This document shows, piece after piece, positions 42,430 through 50,955 of a stretch of DNA of 64,000 nucleotides. The DNA comes from Bacteroidales bacterium (GTDB lineage: Bacteria > Bacteroidota > Bacteroidia > Bacteroidales > UBA932). Position 1 is the first letter of the stretch, and each line of letters opens with the position of its first letter. Below the pieces are notes generated by a model. The model was given only the letters and a program-made list of their open reading frames with translations. It ran no database searches and was not told the origin of the DNA. Made by a program: the position numbers and the translations under genes. The stretch is from contig JAFZRV010000002.1 in assembly GCA_017619655.1 (NCBI GenBank), positions 1 through 64,000 on the forward strand, in the 5' to 3' direction.

Positions 42430-45400
42430 ATGTCGTTCGTCCATCTGCACGTCCACACGCAATACTCGATCCTCGACGGTTTTTCCGATATCGAGAAGCT
42501 CTTCGCTCGCGCCCGCGAGCTCCATATGCCGGCCCTGGCCATCACCGACCACGGCAACATGTACGGCGTGAAGGAGTTCTTCAAGTTCGCCTACGACAAG
42601 AGCAACCTGGACGAGAACAAGCAGCCCATCGTCAAGCCGATCATCGGCTGCGAGGTCTACGTGACGCGGCACTACGACCACCATCTCAAGGATAACGACC
42701 ACCGCCGCTACTACCATCTCACACTGCTGGCCAAGAACTACGAGGGTTACAAGAACCTGATGAAGATCTGCACGGAGGGCCACATCCACGGCTTCTACTA
42801 TGCGCCGCGCGTGTCGCACGAGGTCGTCGAGCAGTACCACGAGAACCTGATCTGCTGCTCCGCCTGCCTGGCCGGCGAGCTGCCCCGCAACATCCTCGAC
42901 GGTAACATCGAAGCCGCCCGGGAGACCATCCGCTGGCACCAGCGGGTGTTCGGCGAGGACTACTACCTGGAGGTGATGAAGCACAAGACCGAAGTGCCGG
43001 GGCTGGACGACGACGTGTACCGGGCCCAGATGGAGGTCAATCCCGTGATCTTCTCGCTGGCCGAAGAGTTGGGCGTGAAGGTGGTGGCCACCAACGACGT
43101 CCACTTCATCCGCAAGGAGGACGGACCGGCGCACGACCGCCTCATCTGCCTGACCACCAACTCCGACATCGACGACCCGAAGCGCCTCCGCTACACCCAG
43201 CAGGAATTCCTCAAGAGCGAGGAGGAGATGGCGGCGCTCTTCCCGGAGCACCCGGAAGTGCTGGCCAACACGCTGGAAGTGGCCGGAAAGGTGGAAGCCT
43301 ACACGATCGACCACGACTACATCCTGCCCAAGTTCAAGATCGACGAGGACTTCCTGCGCGATATCGACAGCTATCTCGAACGCTACAAACCCTATATCGA
43401 CGCCGGCAAGAACGACCCGAAAGGCAAGTACCGTGGCGACGACTTCTGCAAGTCCGTGGCCTACCTCTGCCACCTTACCTACCAGGGCGCGCACATTCGC
43501 TACGGGGAGACGCTGACGCCCGAGCAGGAAGAGCGCATCGACTTCGAGTTGAAGACCATCGCTTCGATGGGCTTCCCCGACTACTTCCTGATCGTGCAGG
43601 ACTACATCCGGGCCATGCGCAAGGAGGGCTGGCTGGTGGGTCCGGGCCGCGGCTCGGCTGCCGGCAGCGTGGTGGCGTACTGCCTCTGGATCACCAACCT
43701 GGACCCGATCAAGTACCAGCTCCTGTTCGAGCGCTTCCTCAACCCGGAGCGCATTTCCATGCCCGATATCGACGTGGACTTCGAGAACCTGGAAGCCGCG
43801 CACCGCTACGTGGAAGAAACGTACGGCGCGGACCACGTGTCCCGCGTCATCACCTTCGGCACGATGCTCGCCAAGGGTGCCATCAAGGACGTGGCGCGCA
43901 TCAGCCACGTGACCATCGACGAGAGCAACCGCCTCTCCAAGATGGTGCCGGCCCGCCTCTTCGAGCGCAAGAAGAACGAGAAGGGCGAAATGGAGGAGAA
44001 GAGCGTGAAGATCACGCTGGCCAACTGCTTCCGCCTGGTGCCCGAATTCAAGGAGGAGCTCGCCAAGGACGACAACCAGCTCAACAAGGAGGTGCTGGAA
44101 TATGCCGAGCAGCTGGAAGGCAGCATCCGGCAGGTCGGCATGCATGCCTGCGCCACCATCATCGGCCCGGGCAACCTGAGCGACTACATCCCCATCTGCC
44201 TCTCGAAAGACAAGGATACGGGCGAAGAGGTCTGGACCTCGCAGTACGACGGCCACTACATCGAGGAGTGCGGCCTGCTGAAGATGGACTTCCTGGGCCT
44301 CAACACCCTATCGATCATCCACAAGACCCTCGACCTGATCAAGGAGGGCCACGGCCTGGACATCGACATCGAAGCCATTCCCATCGACGACAAGCCCACC
44401 TATGAACTCTACGGCCGCGGCGACACCACCTCGATCTTCCAGTTCGAGTCGCCCGGCATGAAGGAATGGCTGCAGAAGCTGCAGCCGGAGCGCTTCGAGG
44501 ACCTGATCGCTATGAACGCGCTCTATCGTCCGGGCCCGATGGATTACATTCCGGACTTCGTCGACCGCAAGCAAGGCATCAAGCCCATCGCCTACGACAC
44601 GCCGGAGATGGAGGAGTACCTGAAGGACACCTATGGCATCACCGTCTACCAGGAGCAGGTGATGCTGCTGTCGCAGAAGCTGGCCGGCTTCACCAAGGGC
44701 CAGGCCGACAAGCTCCGCAAGGCCATGGGCAAGAAGAAGATCAAGGACATGGAGGAGCTCTATGTCAAGTTCATGGAAGGCGGCAAGGAGCACGGCCACT
44801 CCGAAGAACTGCTCAACAAGATCTGGCAGGACTGGCGCGCTTTCGCGGAATACGCGTTCAACAAGTCGCACGCCACCTGCTATGCCTGGGTGAGCTACCA
44901 GACCGCCTGGCTGAAAGCCCATTATCCGGCCGAATTCTTCGCCGCCAACATGAGCTGCAACCTCAACGATATGGAGGAGATCACCAAGATCATGGACGAC
45001 TGCCGGCACTGGCAGATCCCGGTCCTGGGTCCCGACATCAACGAGAGCGCCACGGAGTTCACCGTCAACAAGAAAGGACAGATCCGCTTCGGCATGGGCG
45101 GCATCAAGGGCGTGGGCGCCAACGTCATCAACGCCGTGATCGCCGAACGGCAGAAGGGCGGCCCCTTCACCGACATCTTCGATTTCGTGGAGCGCATGCC
45201 GCTGGGCGTCATCAACCGGAAGGTCATCGAATGCCTGGTCTACGCCGGCGCCTTCGACGGCTTCGGCGACATGACCCGTTCACAGTATTTCTTCGAGACG
45301 GGTAAAGACGAAAACTACCTGGACGTGCTGCTGGGCTACGCCTCCAAGTTCCACAACGACTCGATGTCGTCGGGCGGCCTGTTCGGCGACATGGACGAGC

Positions 45401-46149
45401 TCAAGCCGGTGCGGCCCAACATCCCGCCCAAGGTCGAGGCCAACGAGATGGAGCTGCTCAAGAAAGAAAAGGAATGCGTGGGCATGTACCTGTCGGCCCA
45501 TCCGCTCGACCGCTTCCGCTTCGAGATCGAGCAGTTCGCCACGGCCGATATCGCCCGCATCGACGAGATCGACCGGACCCTGCAGACCGACAAGTCCGTG
45601 CAGAACAAGGAATTCTACGTGGCGGGGCTGGTGTCGGAGTGCGACGTGCGCTACACCAAGAGCGGCAACAAGCCCTGGTGCCGCTTCACGCTCGAGGATT
45701 TCACCGGCAGCCACACCTTCTCCCTCTTCAGCAAGGACTACGAGACCTTCATGAAATACATGCAGGTCCACACCACCCTGCTGGTCAAGTGCACCACCAA
45801 GCAGCGCTTCCGCAAGAAAGACGACGCCTCATCCGAAGACAGCTACGAGCTCCGCATCCAGAACATGATGCTGCTCTCCAACACCAAGGACGAATTCTTC
45901 AAGGAGCTGCACGTCGAGATCCCGCTGGACGCCTCCACGCCGGAGCTCCGCAGCGCCCTGCTCAAGGAAATCAAGCACCACAAGGGCAAGGCCCGCTTCT
46001 TCATCGACGTCCTCTTCCAGCACGACGGCATCGACGACCGCCTGAGCCTCATCTCCAAGAAGTACAACGTAGCGCCCGGCTACGAACTCTACAATTTCCT
46101 GGAAAAGAAAAACCTCCGTCACCATGCGGTGAAGGAGGTTCATCTGTAA
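42430..46149 (+). CDS. dnaE: DNA polymerase III alpha subunit
   Basis: The 1239-residue replicative polymerase begins with a PHP domain (HLHVHTQYSILDGFSDIEKL, ITDHGNMYG), then the polymerase core with GPGRGSAAGSVVAYCLWIT (about 406-424) and PDIDVDFE (about 447-454), the acidic catalytic residues, then helix-hairpin-helix and OB-fold regions towards the end. Length and layout are normal for Bacteroidota. Its last codons contain a hairpin that acts as terminator for the convergent gpmI. Confidence 0.97.
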   Translation: MSFVHLHVHTQYSILDGFSDIEKLFARARELHMPALAITDHGNMYGVKEFFKFAYDKSNLDENKQPIVKPIIGCEVYVTRHYDHHLKDNDHRRYYHLTLLAKNYEGYKNLMKICTEGHIHGFYYAPRVSHEVVEQYHENLICCSACLAGELPRNILDGNIEAARETIRWHQRVFGEDYYLEVMKHKTEVPGLDDDVYRAQMEVNPVIFSLAEELGVKVVATNDVHFIRKEDGPAHDRLICLTTNSDIDDPKRLRYTQQEFLKSEEEMAALFPEHPEVLANTLEVAGKVEAYTIDHDYILPKFKIDEDFLRDIDSYLERYKPYIDAGKNDPKGKYRGDDFCKSVAYLCHLTYQGAHIRYGETLTPEQEERIDFELKTIASMGFPDYFLIVQDYIRAMRKEGWLVGPGRGSAAGSVVAYCLWITNLDPIKYQLLFERFLNPERISMPDIDVDFENLEAAHRYVEETYGADHVSRVITFGTMLAKGAIKDVARISHVTIDESNRLSKMVPARLFERKKNEKGEMEEKSVKITLANCFRLVPEFKEELAKDDNQLNKEVLEYAEQLEGSIRQVGMHACATIIGPGNLSDYIPICLSKDKDTGEEVWTSQYDGHYIEECGLLKMDFLGLNTLSIIHKTLDLIKEGHGLDIDIEAIPIDDKPTYELYGRGDTTSIFQFESPGMKEWLQKLQPERFEDLIAMNALYRPGPMDYIPDFVDRKQGIKPIAYDTPEMEEYLKDTYGITVYQEQVMLLSQKLAGFTKGQADKLRKAMGKKKIKDMEELYVKFMEGGKEHGHSEELLNKIWQDWRAFAEYAFNKSHATCYAWVSYQTAWLKAHYPAEFFAANMSCNLNDMEEITKIMDDCRHWQIPVLGPDINESATEFTVNKKGQIRFGMGGIKGVGANVINAVIAERQKGGPFTDIFDFVERMPLGVINRKVIECLVYAGAFDGFGDMTRSQYFFETGKDENYLDVLLGYASKFHNDSMSSGGLFGDMDELKPVRPNIPPKVEANEMELLKKEKECVGMYLSAHPLDRFRFEIEQFATADIARIDEIDRTLQTDKSVQNKEFYVAGLVSECDVRYTKSGNKPWCRFTLEDFTGSHTFSLFSKDYETFMKYMQVHTTLLVKCTTKQRFRKKDDASSEDSYELRIQNMMLLSNTKDEFFKELHVEIPLDASTPELRSALLKEIKHHKGKARFFIDVLFQHDGIDDRLSLISKKYNVAPGYELYNFLEKKNLRHHAVKEVHL
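46103..46140 (-). terminator. Terminator of gpmI lying inside the end of dnaE
   Basis: On the minus strand AACCTCC-TTCACC and GGTGAC-GGAGGTT form a stem-loop followed by TTTTTCTTTT (46112-46103 read leftward). The stem covers the last codons of dnaE, so one sequence is both coding and terminator. Confidence 0.75.
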
Positions 46150-46160
46150 GACATTATAAT

Positions 46161-47678
46161 TTAGATCAGCGCTTCGCCGGTCATGGCCTCGGGCTGCGGG
46201 ATGCCCATCAGCTTGAGGATCGTGGGGGCGATGTCGGCCAGGCGGCCATCCCGCACTTCCTTCACGTCGTCGTCCACGACGATGAACTGGACCTGGTTGA
46301 GCGAGTGCTGGGTATTCTCCGTAAAGTCGTCGTTCACGGCGTGGTCGGCGTTGCCGTGGTCGGCCGTGATGAGCACGGTGTAGCCCTTTTCGCGGGCGCT
46401 GCGGACCACGCGGCCCACGGCGCTGTCGATGTAGCGCACGGCGTCGCAGATCGGGCAGAACTTGCCGGTGTGTCCCACCATGTCGCCGTTGGCGTAGTTG
46501 AGGATGATCATGTCGTGCTTCTGCGTCTCGATGTCGGCGATCAGGGCCTTGGTCACCTCGGGCGCGCTCATTTCGGGCTGGAGGTCGTAGGTGGCCACCT
46601 TCGGCGAGTTGATGAGGATGCGGTCTTCGTTCTCGTACGGGGTTTCGCGGCCGCCGTTGAAGAAGAAGGTGACGTGGGCGTATTTCTCGGTCTCGGCGAT
46701 GCGGAGCTGCTTCTTGCCGGCCTTGGACACCACTTCGCCGAGGGTCTCCTGCACGTTTTCCTTGTCGAAGAGGATGTGCAGGCCCTGGAACTTGTCGTCG
46801 TACGGGGTCAGGCAGCAGAAATAGAGCGGGATGGTGTGCATGCCCTGCTCCGGCATGTCTGTCTGGGTGAGGGCCGCGGTGATCTCGCGGGCGCGGTCGT
46901 TGCGGAAGTTGAAGAAGATCACGGCGTCGCCTTCCTCGATGAGGCCGACGGGCTTGTTGTCGGCGTCGACGATGCAGACCGGCTTGATGAACTCGTCGGT
47001 GACACCGGCGTCGTAAGAGGCCTGGATGGCGTCGACGGCCGAAGTGGCCGGCGTGCCGATGCCCTTGGTGATCAGGTCATAGCCTTCTTTCACGCGGTCC
47101 CAGCGCTTGTCGCGGTCCATGGTGTAGAAACGGCCGCAGACGGAAGCGACCTTGCCCGTGGTCTGGCCCATCTTCTCTTCGAGTTCGGCCACGAAGCCCT
47201 TGCCGCTGCGCGGGTCGGTGTCGCGACCGTCCATGAGGCAGTGCACAAAGACCTTCGAGAGTTCCATCTTGGCGGCTTCCGCCAGGAATTCGTAGAGGTG
47301 GTTGAGGGAGCTGTGCACGCCGCCGTGCGAGCAGAGGCCGATGAAGTGCAGCTGCTTGCCGGAGTTGGCGACGTAGGTGTAGGCGCGGCGGATCTCCTCG
47401 TTCTGCAGGAGGCTGTGGCTGCGGCAGGCGCGGTTGATCTTCACCAGGTCCTGGTAGACGATGCGGCCGCCGCCGATGTTGAGGTGTCCCACTTCCGAGT
47501 TGCCCATCTGCCCCTCGGGCAGTCCCACATCTTCGCCGCAGGCGTTGAGGTGCGAGAAGGGATATTTTTCGCGGAGGGCGTCGATTTCCGGCGTGCCGGC
47601 CGTGTAAATCGCGTTGGAATGGTCGTGGCGACCTTCGCCCCATCCGTCCAGAATCATCAACAATACTCTCTTCTGCAT
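46161..47678 (-). CDS. gpmI: 2,3-bisphosphoglycerate-independent phosphoglycerate mutase
   Basis: The 505-residue enzyme of glycolysis interconverts 3- and 2-phosphoglycerate. It starts with [11 protein letters not shown] (first metal Asp), has the catalytic serine in [13 protein letters not shown] (about 58-70), [11 protein letters not shown] (about 146-156) and [12 protein letters not shown] near the C-terminus with metal-binding Asp/His. It is monocistronic, with a TATTTTTG box (47722-47715 on the minus strand). Confidence 0.97.
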   Translation of the reverse strand: MQKRVLLMILDGWGEGRHDHSNAIYTAGTPEIDALREKYPFSHLNACGEDVGLPEGQMGNSEVGHLNIGGGRIVYQDLVKINRACRSHSLLQNEEIRRAYTYVANSGKQLHFIGLCSHGGVHSSLNHLYEFLAEAAKMELSKVFVHCLMDGRDTDPRSGKGFVAELEEKMGQTTGKVASVCGRFYTMDRDKRWDRVKEGYDLITKGIGTPATSAVDAIQASYDAGVTDEFIKPVCIVDADNKPVGLIEEGDAVIFFNFRNDRAREITAALTQTDMPEQGMHTIPLYFCCLTPYDDKFQGLHILFDKENVQETLGEVVSKAGKKQLRIAETEKYAHVTFFFNGGRETPYENEDRILINSPKVATYDLQPEMSAPEVTKALIADIETQKHDMIILNYANGDMVGHTGKFCPICDAVRYIDSAVGRVVRSAREKGYTVLITADHGNADHAVNDDFTENTQHSLNQVQFIVVDDDVKEVRDGRLADIAPTILKLMGIPQPEAMTGEALI

Positions 47679-47687
47679 AATATTTAT

Positions 47688-47722
47688 TATTTTTGTAGAT
47701 ACGTTTTAATCTCGCAAAAATA
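47688..47722. promoter_or_regulatory. Overlapping divergent promoters of gpmI and rnr
   Basis: TATTTTTG at 47688-47695 points right towards rnr, 35 bases from its ATG. CAAAAATA at 47715-47722 reads TATTTTTG leftward, about 36 bases from the gpmI start. The two promoter regions overlap, so the genes may compete for polymerase. Confidence 0.6.
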
Positions 47723-47730
47723 GGAATATT

Positions 47731-49812
47731 ATGGGAATGTCGAATCGGAAAGGTGCCAAAAAGAGAAAAAATGCCGCACAACCGCGGGAAGGCGCGCTCA
47801 AACGGGCGAAGCGCCTGGCCCGGGGCGGGCAGGAACCGGTACGAACGACGGAACGTCGCTCCAAGAGCCTGGAGGAATTCGAAGGGACGGTCTCGCTCTC
47901 GCGTGACGGCTTCGGTTTTGTGAAAGCGGAAGGCCTCAAGGATGACGTGTTCATTCCCATGCGGAAGCTGCATTTCGCCCTCAACGGCGACTTCGTGAAG
48001 ATCGCCGTGTCGAAGCGCCGCATCCAGTCAGGCCTCAAGGGCCGCAGCCTGGAGGGCGAGGTGGTGAAGATCATCCACCGCAGCACCAAGCCCCATATCG
48101 GCGTGCTGGTGGTCCGCGGCCGGCAGGTCTGGGCCATCGTCGAGAGCAAGAACATGCCCTACGACATCCGCATCGACGTGCAGGATCCGGCGGAGCTGCC
48201 GGAAATCGGCGGCCAGAAAGCCGCCCACGGCATGAAGGTCGCCGTGCTGGTGACCGACTGGCCGAAGCGCAGCGCAGAGCCGCTGGGCCGCATCGTCGAC
48301 GTGCTGGGCATGCCGGGCGAGAACGACACGGAAATGCACGCCATCCTGGCGGAGTACCAGCTGCCCTATCGCTTTGAGCCTGAGGTGGAAAAGGCCGCCG
48401 ACCAGATTTCCGACGCCATCACGCAGAAAGACCTGGCGGGGCGCCGCGATTTCCGGGGCGTGACCACCTTCACCATCGACCCGACCGACGCCAAGGACTT
48501 CGACGACGCGCTGTCGTACCGCAAGCTCGAGAACGGCAATGTCGAGGTGGGCGTGCACATCGCCGACGTCACCCACTACGTGACGCCGGGCTCCGTGATC
48601 GACAAGGAGGCGTTCGCGCGCGGCACCTCGGTCTACCTGGTGGACCGCACCATCCCCATGCTCCCGGAAAACCTCTCGAACAAGCTTTGCTCGCTCCGCC
48701 CGCACGAGGACAAGCTCACCTTCAGCGCGGTGTTCGAGCTGAACGCCAAGGCGAAGGTCATCGGCCAGTGGTTCGGCCGCACCGTCATCAATTCGGACTA
48801 CCGTTTCGACTACGAGCAGGCCCAGCAGATCATCGAGACGAAGGAGGGCCCGATCGCCGAGGAGATCCTGGCGCTGCACGGGCTGGCCTCGATCCTGCGC
48901 AAGGAGCGTTTCGACAAGGGCGCCATCTCGTTCGAGCGGCCCGAGATGAAGGTCATCGTGGACGAGGCGGGCAAGCCGCTGGACGTGGTGCAGAAAGAGA
49001 GCAAGGAGAGCAACTGGCTCATCGAGGAGTTCATGCTGCTGGCCAACCGCTGTGTGGCGGAATACGCCACCAAGAAGTGCAAGGCGAAGAATCCGACCTT
49101 CGTCTACCGTATCCACGAGAACCCCGATCCGGAGAAGCTGGACTCGCTGCGGAGTTTCGCGAAGAACTTCGGGCACCAGCTGGGCGACACCTCGGACCCG
49201 AAGCGGGCGGCGGGCGCGCTCAACGACCTGATGAAGGAGGCGAAGGGCAGGCCGGAGGAGAATGCGCTGCAGCTGCTGGCGTTGCGCAGCATGGCGCGGG
49301 CGCGCTATTCGACCGACAACGTGGGGCACTACGGCCTTGCCTTCCAGTACTATACGCATTTTACTTCGCCGATCCGGCGCTATCCGGACATGATGGTGCA
49401 CCGGCTGCTGGCGATGTACATGGATGGGGCTACCTCGCAGGACAAGCTTTACTACGAGGACTGCTGCGAGCACAGTTCGGTGCGGGAGCAGATTGCGACG
49501 GACGCGGAGCGGGCTTCCATCAAGTACAAGATGGTGGAGTTCATGCAGGACAAGATCGGCCGGGTGTTCGACGGGCACATCAGCGGGCTCACGGAGTGGG
49601 GCATTTATGTGGAGATCGAGCCGACGAAGGTCGAGGGTATGGTGTCGTTGCGGGACATCCGTTTCGACTGGTTGCAGTTCGACGAGGAGAAGTACGAGAC
49701 GCGGGCGAAGGCTTCCGGCCGGGTCTATCATTTGGGTGATCCGGTGAAGATCAGGGTTTTAAGGGCTAATTTGGAACAAAAAATCTTGGATTATGAGTTG
49801 GTTGAAGAATAA
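47731..49812 (+). CDS. rnr: Ribonuclease R
   Basis: The 693-residue 3'-5' exoribonuclease has a basic N-terminal tail (RKGAKKRKN), cold-shock-type OB domains (EFEGTVSLSRDGFGFVKAEG), the RNB catalytic domain with TIDPTDAKDFDDAL (about 248-261, metal Asp residues) and HIADVTHYV, then the SPIRRYPDMMVHRLL motif (about 545-559) and a C-terminal S1 domain (DGHISGLTEWGIYVEIEPTK). It degrades structured RNA, which fits a genome with many hairpin elements. A REP starts 3 bases after its stop. Confidence 0.96.
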   Translation: MGMSNRKGAKKRKNAAQPREGALKRAKRLARGGQEPVRTTERRSKSLEEFEGTVSLSRDGFGFVKAEGLKDDVFIPMRKLHFALNGDFVKIAVSKRRIQSGLKGRSLEGEVVKIIHRSTKPHIGVLVVRGRQVWAIVESKNMPYDIRIDVQDPAELPEIGGQKAAHGMKVAVLVTDWPKRSAEPLGRIVDVLGMPGENDTEMHAILAEYQLPYRFEPEVEKAADQISDAITQKDLAGRRDFRGVTTFTIDPTDAKDFDDALSYRKLENGNVEVGVHIADVTHYVTPGSVIDKEAFARGTSVYLVDRTIPMLPENLSNKLCSLRPHEDKLTFSAVFELNAKAKVIGQWFGRTVINSDYRFDYEQAQQIIETKEGPIAEEILALHGLASILRKERFDKGAISFERPEMKVIVDEAGKPLDVVQKESKESNWLIEEFMLLANRCVAEYATKKCKAKNPTFVYRIHENPDPEKLDSLRSFAKNFGHQLGDTSDPKRAAGALNDLMKEAKGRPEENALQLLALRSMARARYSTDNVGHYGLAFQYYTHFTSPIRRYPDMMVHRLLAMYMDGATSQDKLYYEDCCEHSSVREQIATDAERASIKYKMVEFMQDKIGRVFDGHISGLTEWGIYVEIEPTKVEGMVSLRDIRFDWLQFDEEKYETRAKASGRVYHLGDPVKIRVLRANLEQKILDYELVEE

Positions 49813-50785
49813 TATCGTCATGCCGGGCTTGACCGGGCATCTCGCTTTGCGGCTCTGGTTTCCGGCTCGCTCGCGAAAAAATGCTCACTCGCCGGAAACA
49901 CACCCGCCGCTACGCTCGCTTTTCGTCATTCCCGGCTTGACCGGGAATCTCATAGCTCTCGTCGTCCTTTTCCTGTCAGTTCTCCCGCTGCAGGCGCAGG
50001 AGACGGAGTTGCTGTGGGCGGGGGAATGGCAGCACGAGGGGGTGGCGGAGGGAATTACGCTGCACCGGGCGGCGTTTACGGGCAGTCTGTTCGACGCGAA
50101 CCAGTATCTCTGCGTGCTGGAAGTGGCGCCGGGGGCGCGCTTCGACATCGTGCCGGCCGAGGAGCACACGCTCGAGAAGACGACGGAACTGGCCGGGCGC
50201 TACGGTGCCGTCGCGGCGGTCAACGGCTCTTTCTTCAACATGCGGGCTCCCTATGGCTCCGTCAATTACCTGCGGGTCGACGGACAGGAGCTGGCGCCGA
50301 ATGAATACGATGGCTACGAAAATGTGACCGGCGGCCGCAGCATACGGCAGACCGGCGCCGTGGCCACGTTCCAGGGCGCTCTCTATGTGCTCAAGGCGGA
50401 TGCCCTGGCCCGCTGGGAGCGGGACATCGAAGGGGAAGATGTGGTGACGACGGGTCCGGTGCTGCTGATCGGCGGCGCGCTCGAGCCGATTGTCGCCAAC
50501 GATTTCAATACGCGGCGCAATCCGCGCACGGCGGTCGGCCGCCGGCCTGACGGCACGGTGCTGCTGGTCGTAGCCGACGGGCGCAACCAGGAGGCCGCCG
50601 GCCTGACGATGCCGGAGCTTCAGCTGGTGATGAAGGCGCTGGGCTGCGCCGACGCCATCAACCTCGACGGCGGCGGCTCCACGGCCATGGTCGTCCGCGG
50701 CGAAGTCGTCAACCATCCCAGCGACAACCGTCGCTTCGACGCCGCCGGCGAACGTTCCGTCGCCAATGCGGTGGTGGTGCGCTAG
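49793..50785 (+). CDS. Exported NAGPA-domain phosphodiester glycosidase; N-terminus derived from REPs
   Basis: The C-terminal ~230 residues are a NAGPA domain (phosphodiester glycosidase family): AAVNGSFFNMRAPYGS (about 141-156), RNPRTAVGRRPDGTVLLVVADGR (in two parts), and INLDGGGSTAMVV (about 290-302). Relatives cleave sugar-phosphodiester bonds. The frame is open from ATG 49793, which overlaps rnr by 20 bases, but its first ~50 codons are translated REP sequence (IVMPGLTGHL, then FVIPGLTGNL). A normal signal peptide, LIALVVLFLSVLPLQAQ, begins only at about residue 53. A TTG at 49937, inside the second REP, would give a standard-length 282-residue precursor. Which start is used cannot be settled from sequence. 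Confidence 0.85.
   Translation: MSWLKNNIVMPGLTGHLALRLWFPARSRKNAHSPETHPPLRSLFVIPGLTGNLIALVVLFLSVLPLQAQETELLWAGEWQHEGVAEGITLHRAAFTGSLFDANQYLCVLEVAPGARFDIVPAEEHTLEKTTELAGRYGAVAAVNGSFFNMRAPYGSVNYLRVDGQELAPNEYDGYENVTGGRSIRQTGAVATFQGALYVLKADALARWERDIEGEDVVTTGPVLLIGGALEPIVANDFNTRRNPRTAVGRRPDGTVLLVVADGRNQEAAGLTMPELQLVMKALGCADAINLDGGGSTAMVVRGEVVNHPSDNRRFDAAGERSVANAVVVR
49816..49844 (+). repeat. REP element, copy 5
   Basis: CGTCATGCCGGGCTTG-ACCGGGCATCTCG is a REP unit placed 3 bases after the rnr stop codon and in the same orientation as copies 3 and 6. Confidence 0.8.
49848..49951 (+). repeat. Composite REP element, copy 2 (stem-loop plus REP copy 6)
   Basis: From left to right: CTCTGGTTTCCGG, an A-rich loop, CCGGAAAC, a CCGCTACGCTCGCTT block and the REP CGTCATTCCCGGCTTG-ACCGGGAATCTC (49924-49951). 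Read in reverse, these blocks line up with 5961-6085 in the same order. Here a further REP (49816-49844) lies on the other side of the stem-loop, so the stem-loop is bracketed by two REPs in the same orientation. Confidence 0.65.
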
Positions 50786-50821
50786 ACGCCGCCTGCGTCC
50801 GTCCACAACGGACGCCACCAC

Positions 50822-50942
50822 CGGATGTGTGCAACATAAATAGTTGACACACAACAACTTATAATAATATACCCCCTCCATCAAAGAGGGGGTATATTTG
50901 TGTAACTATCTGATAGTCAATCACATCTGTTGCACGCGTCCG
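50822..50942. repeat. Nested inverted repeats between convergent genes
   Basis: Outer arms CGGATGTGTGCAACA (50822-50836) and the inverse of 50928-50942 agree at 13 of 15 positions. Inside lies a perfect inner hairpin, ATATACCCCCTC / GAGGGGGTATAT (50867-50878 and 50886-50897). The inner stem can end transcription from both the NAGPA gene and the protease gene; the outer arms give the interval the shape of a small mobile or structured-RNA element. Confidence 0.55.
50867..50897. terminator. Strong 12-bp hairpin between convergent genes
   Basis: ATATACCCCCTC, loop CATCAAA, GAGGGGGTATAT. It is symmetric and followed on both sides by AT-rich sequence, consistent with bidirectional termination. Confidence 0.7.
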
Positions 50943-50955
50943 CAAGTCGCGAAAC

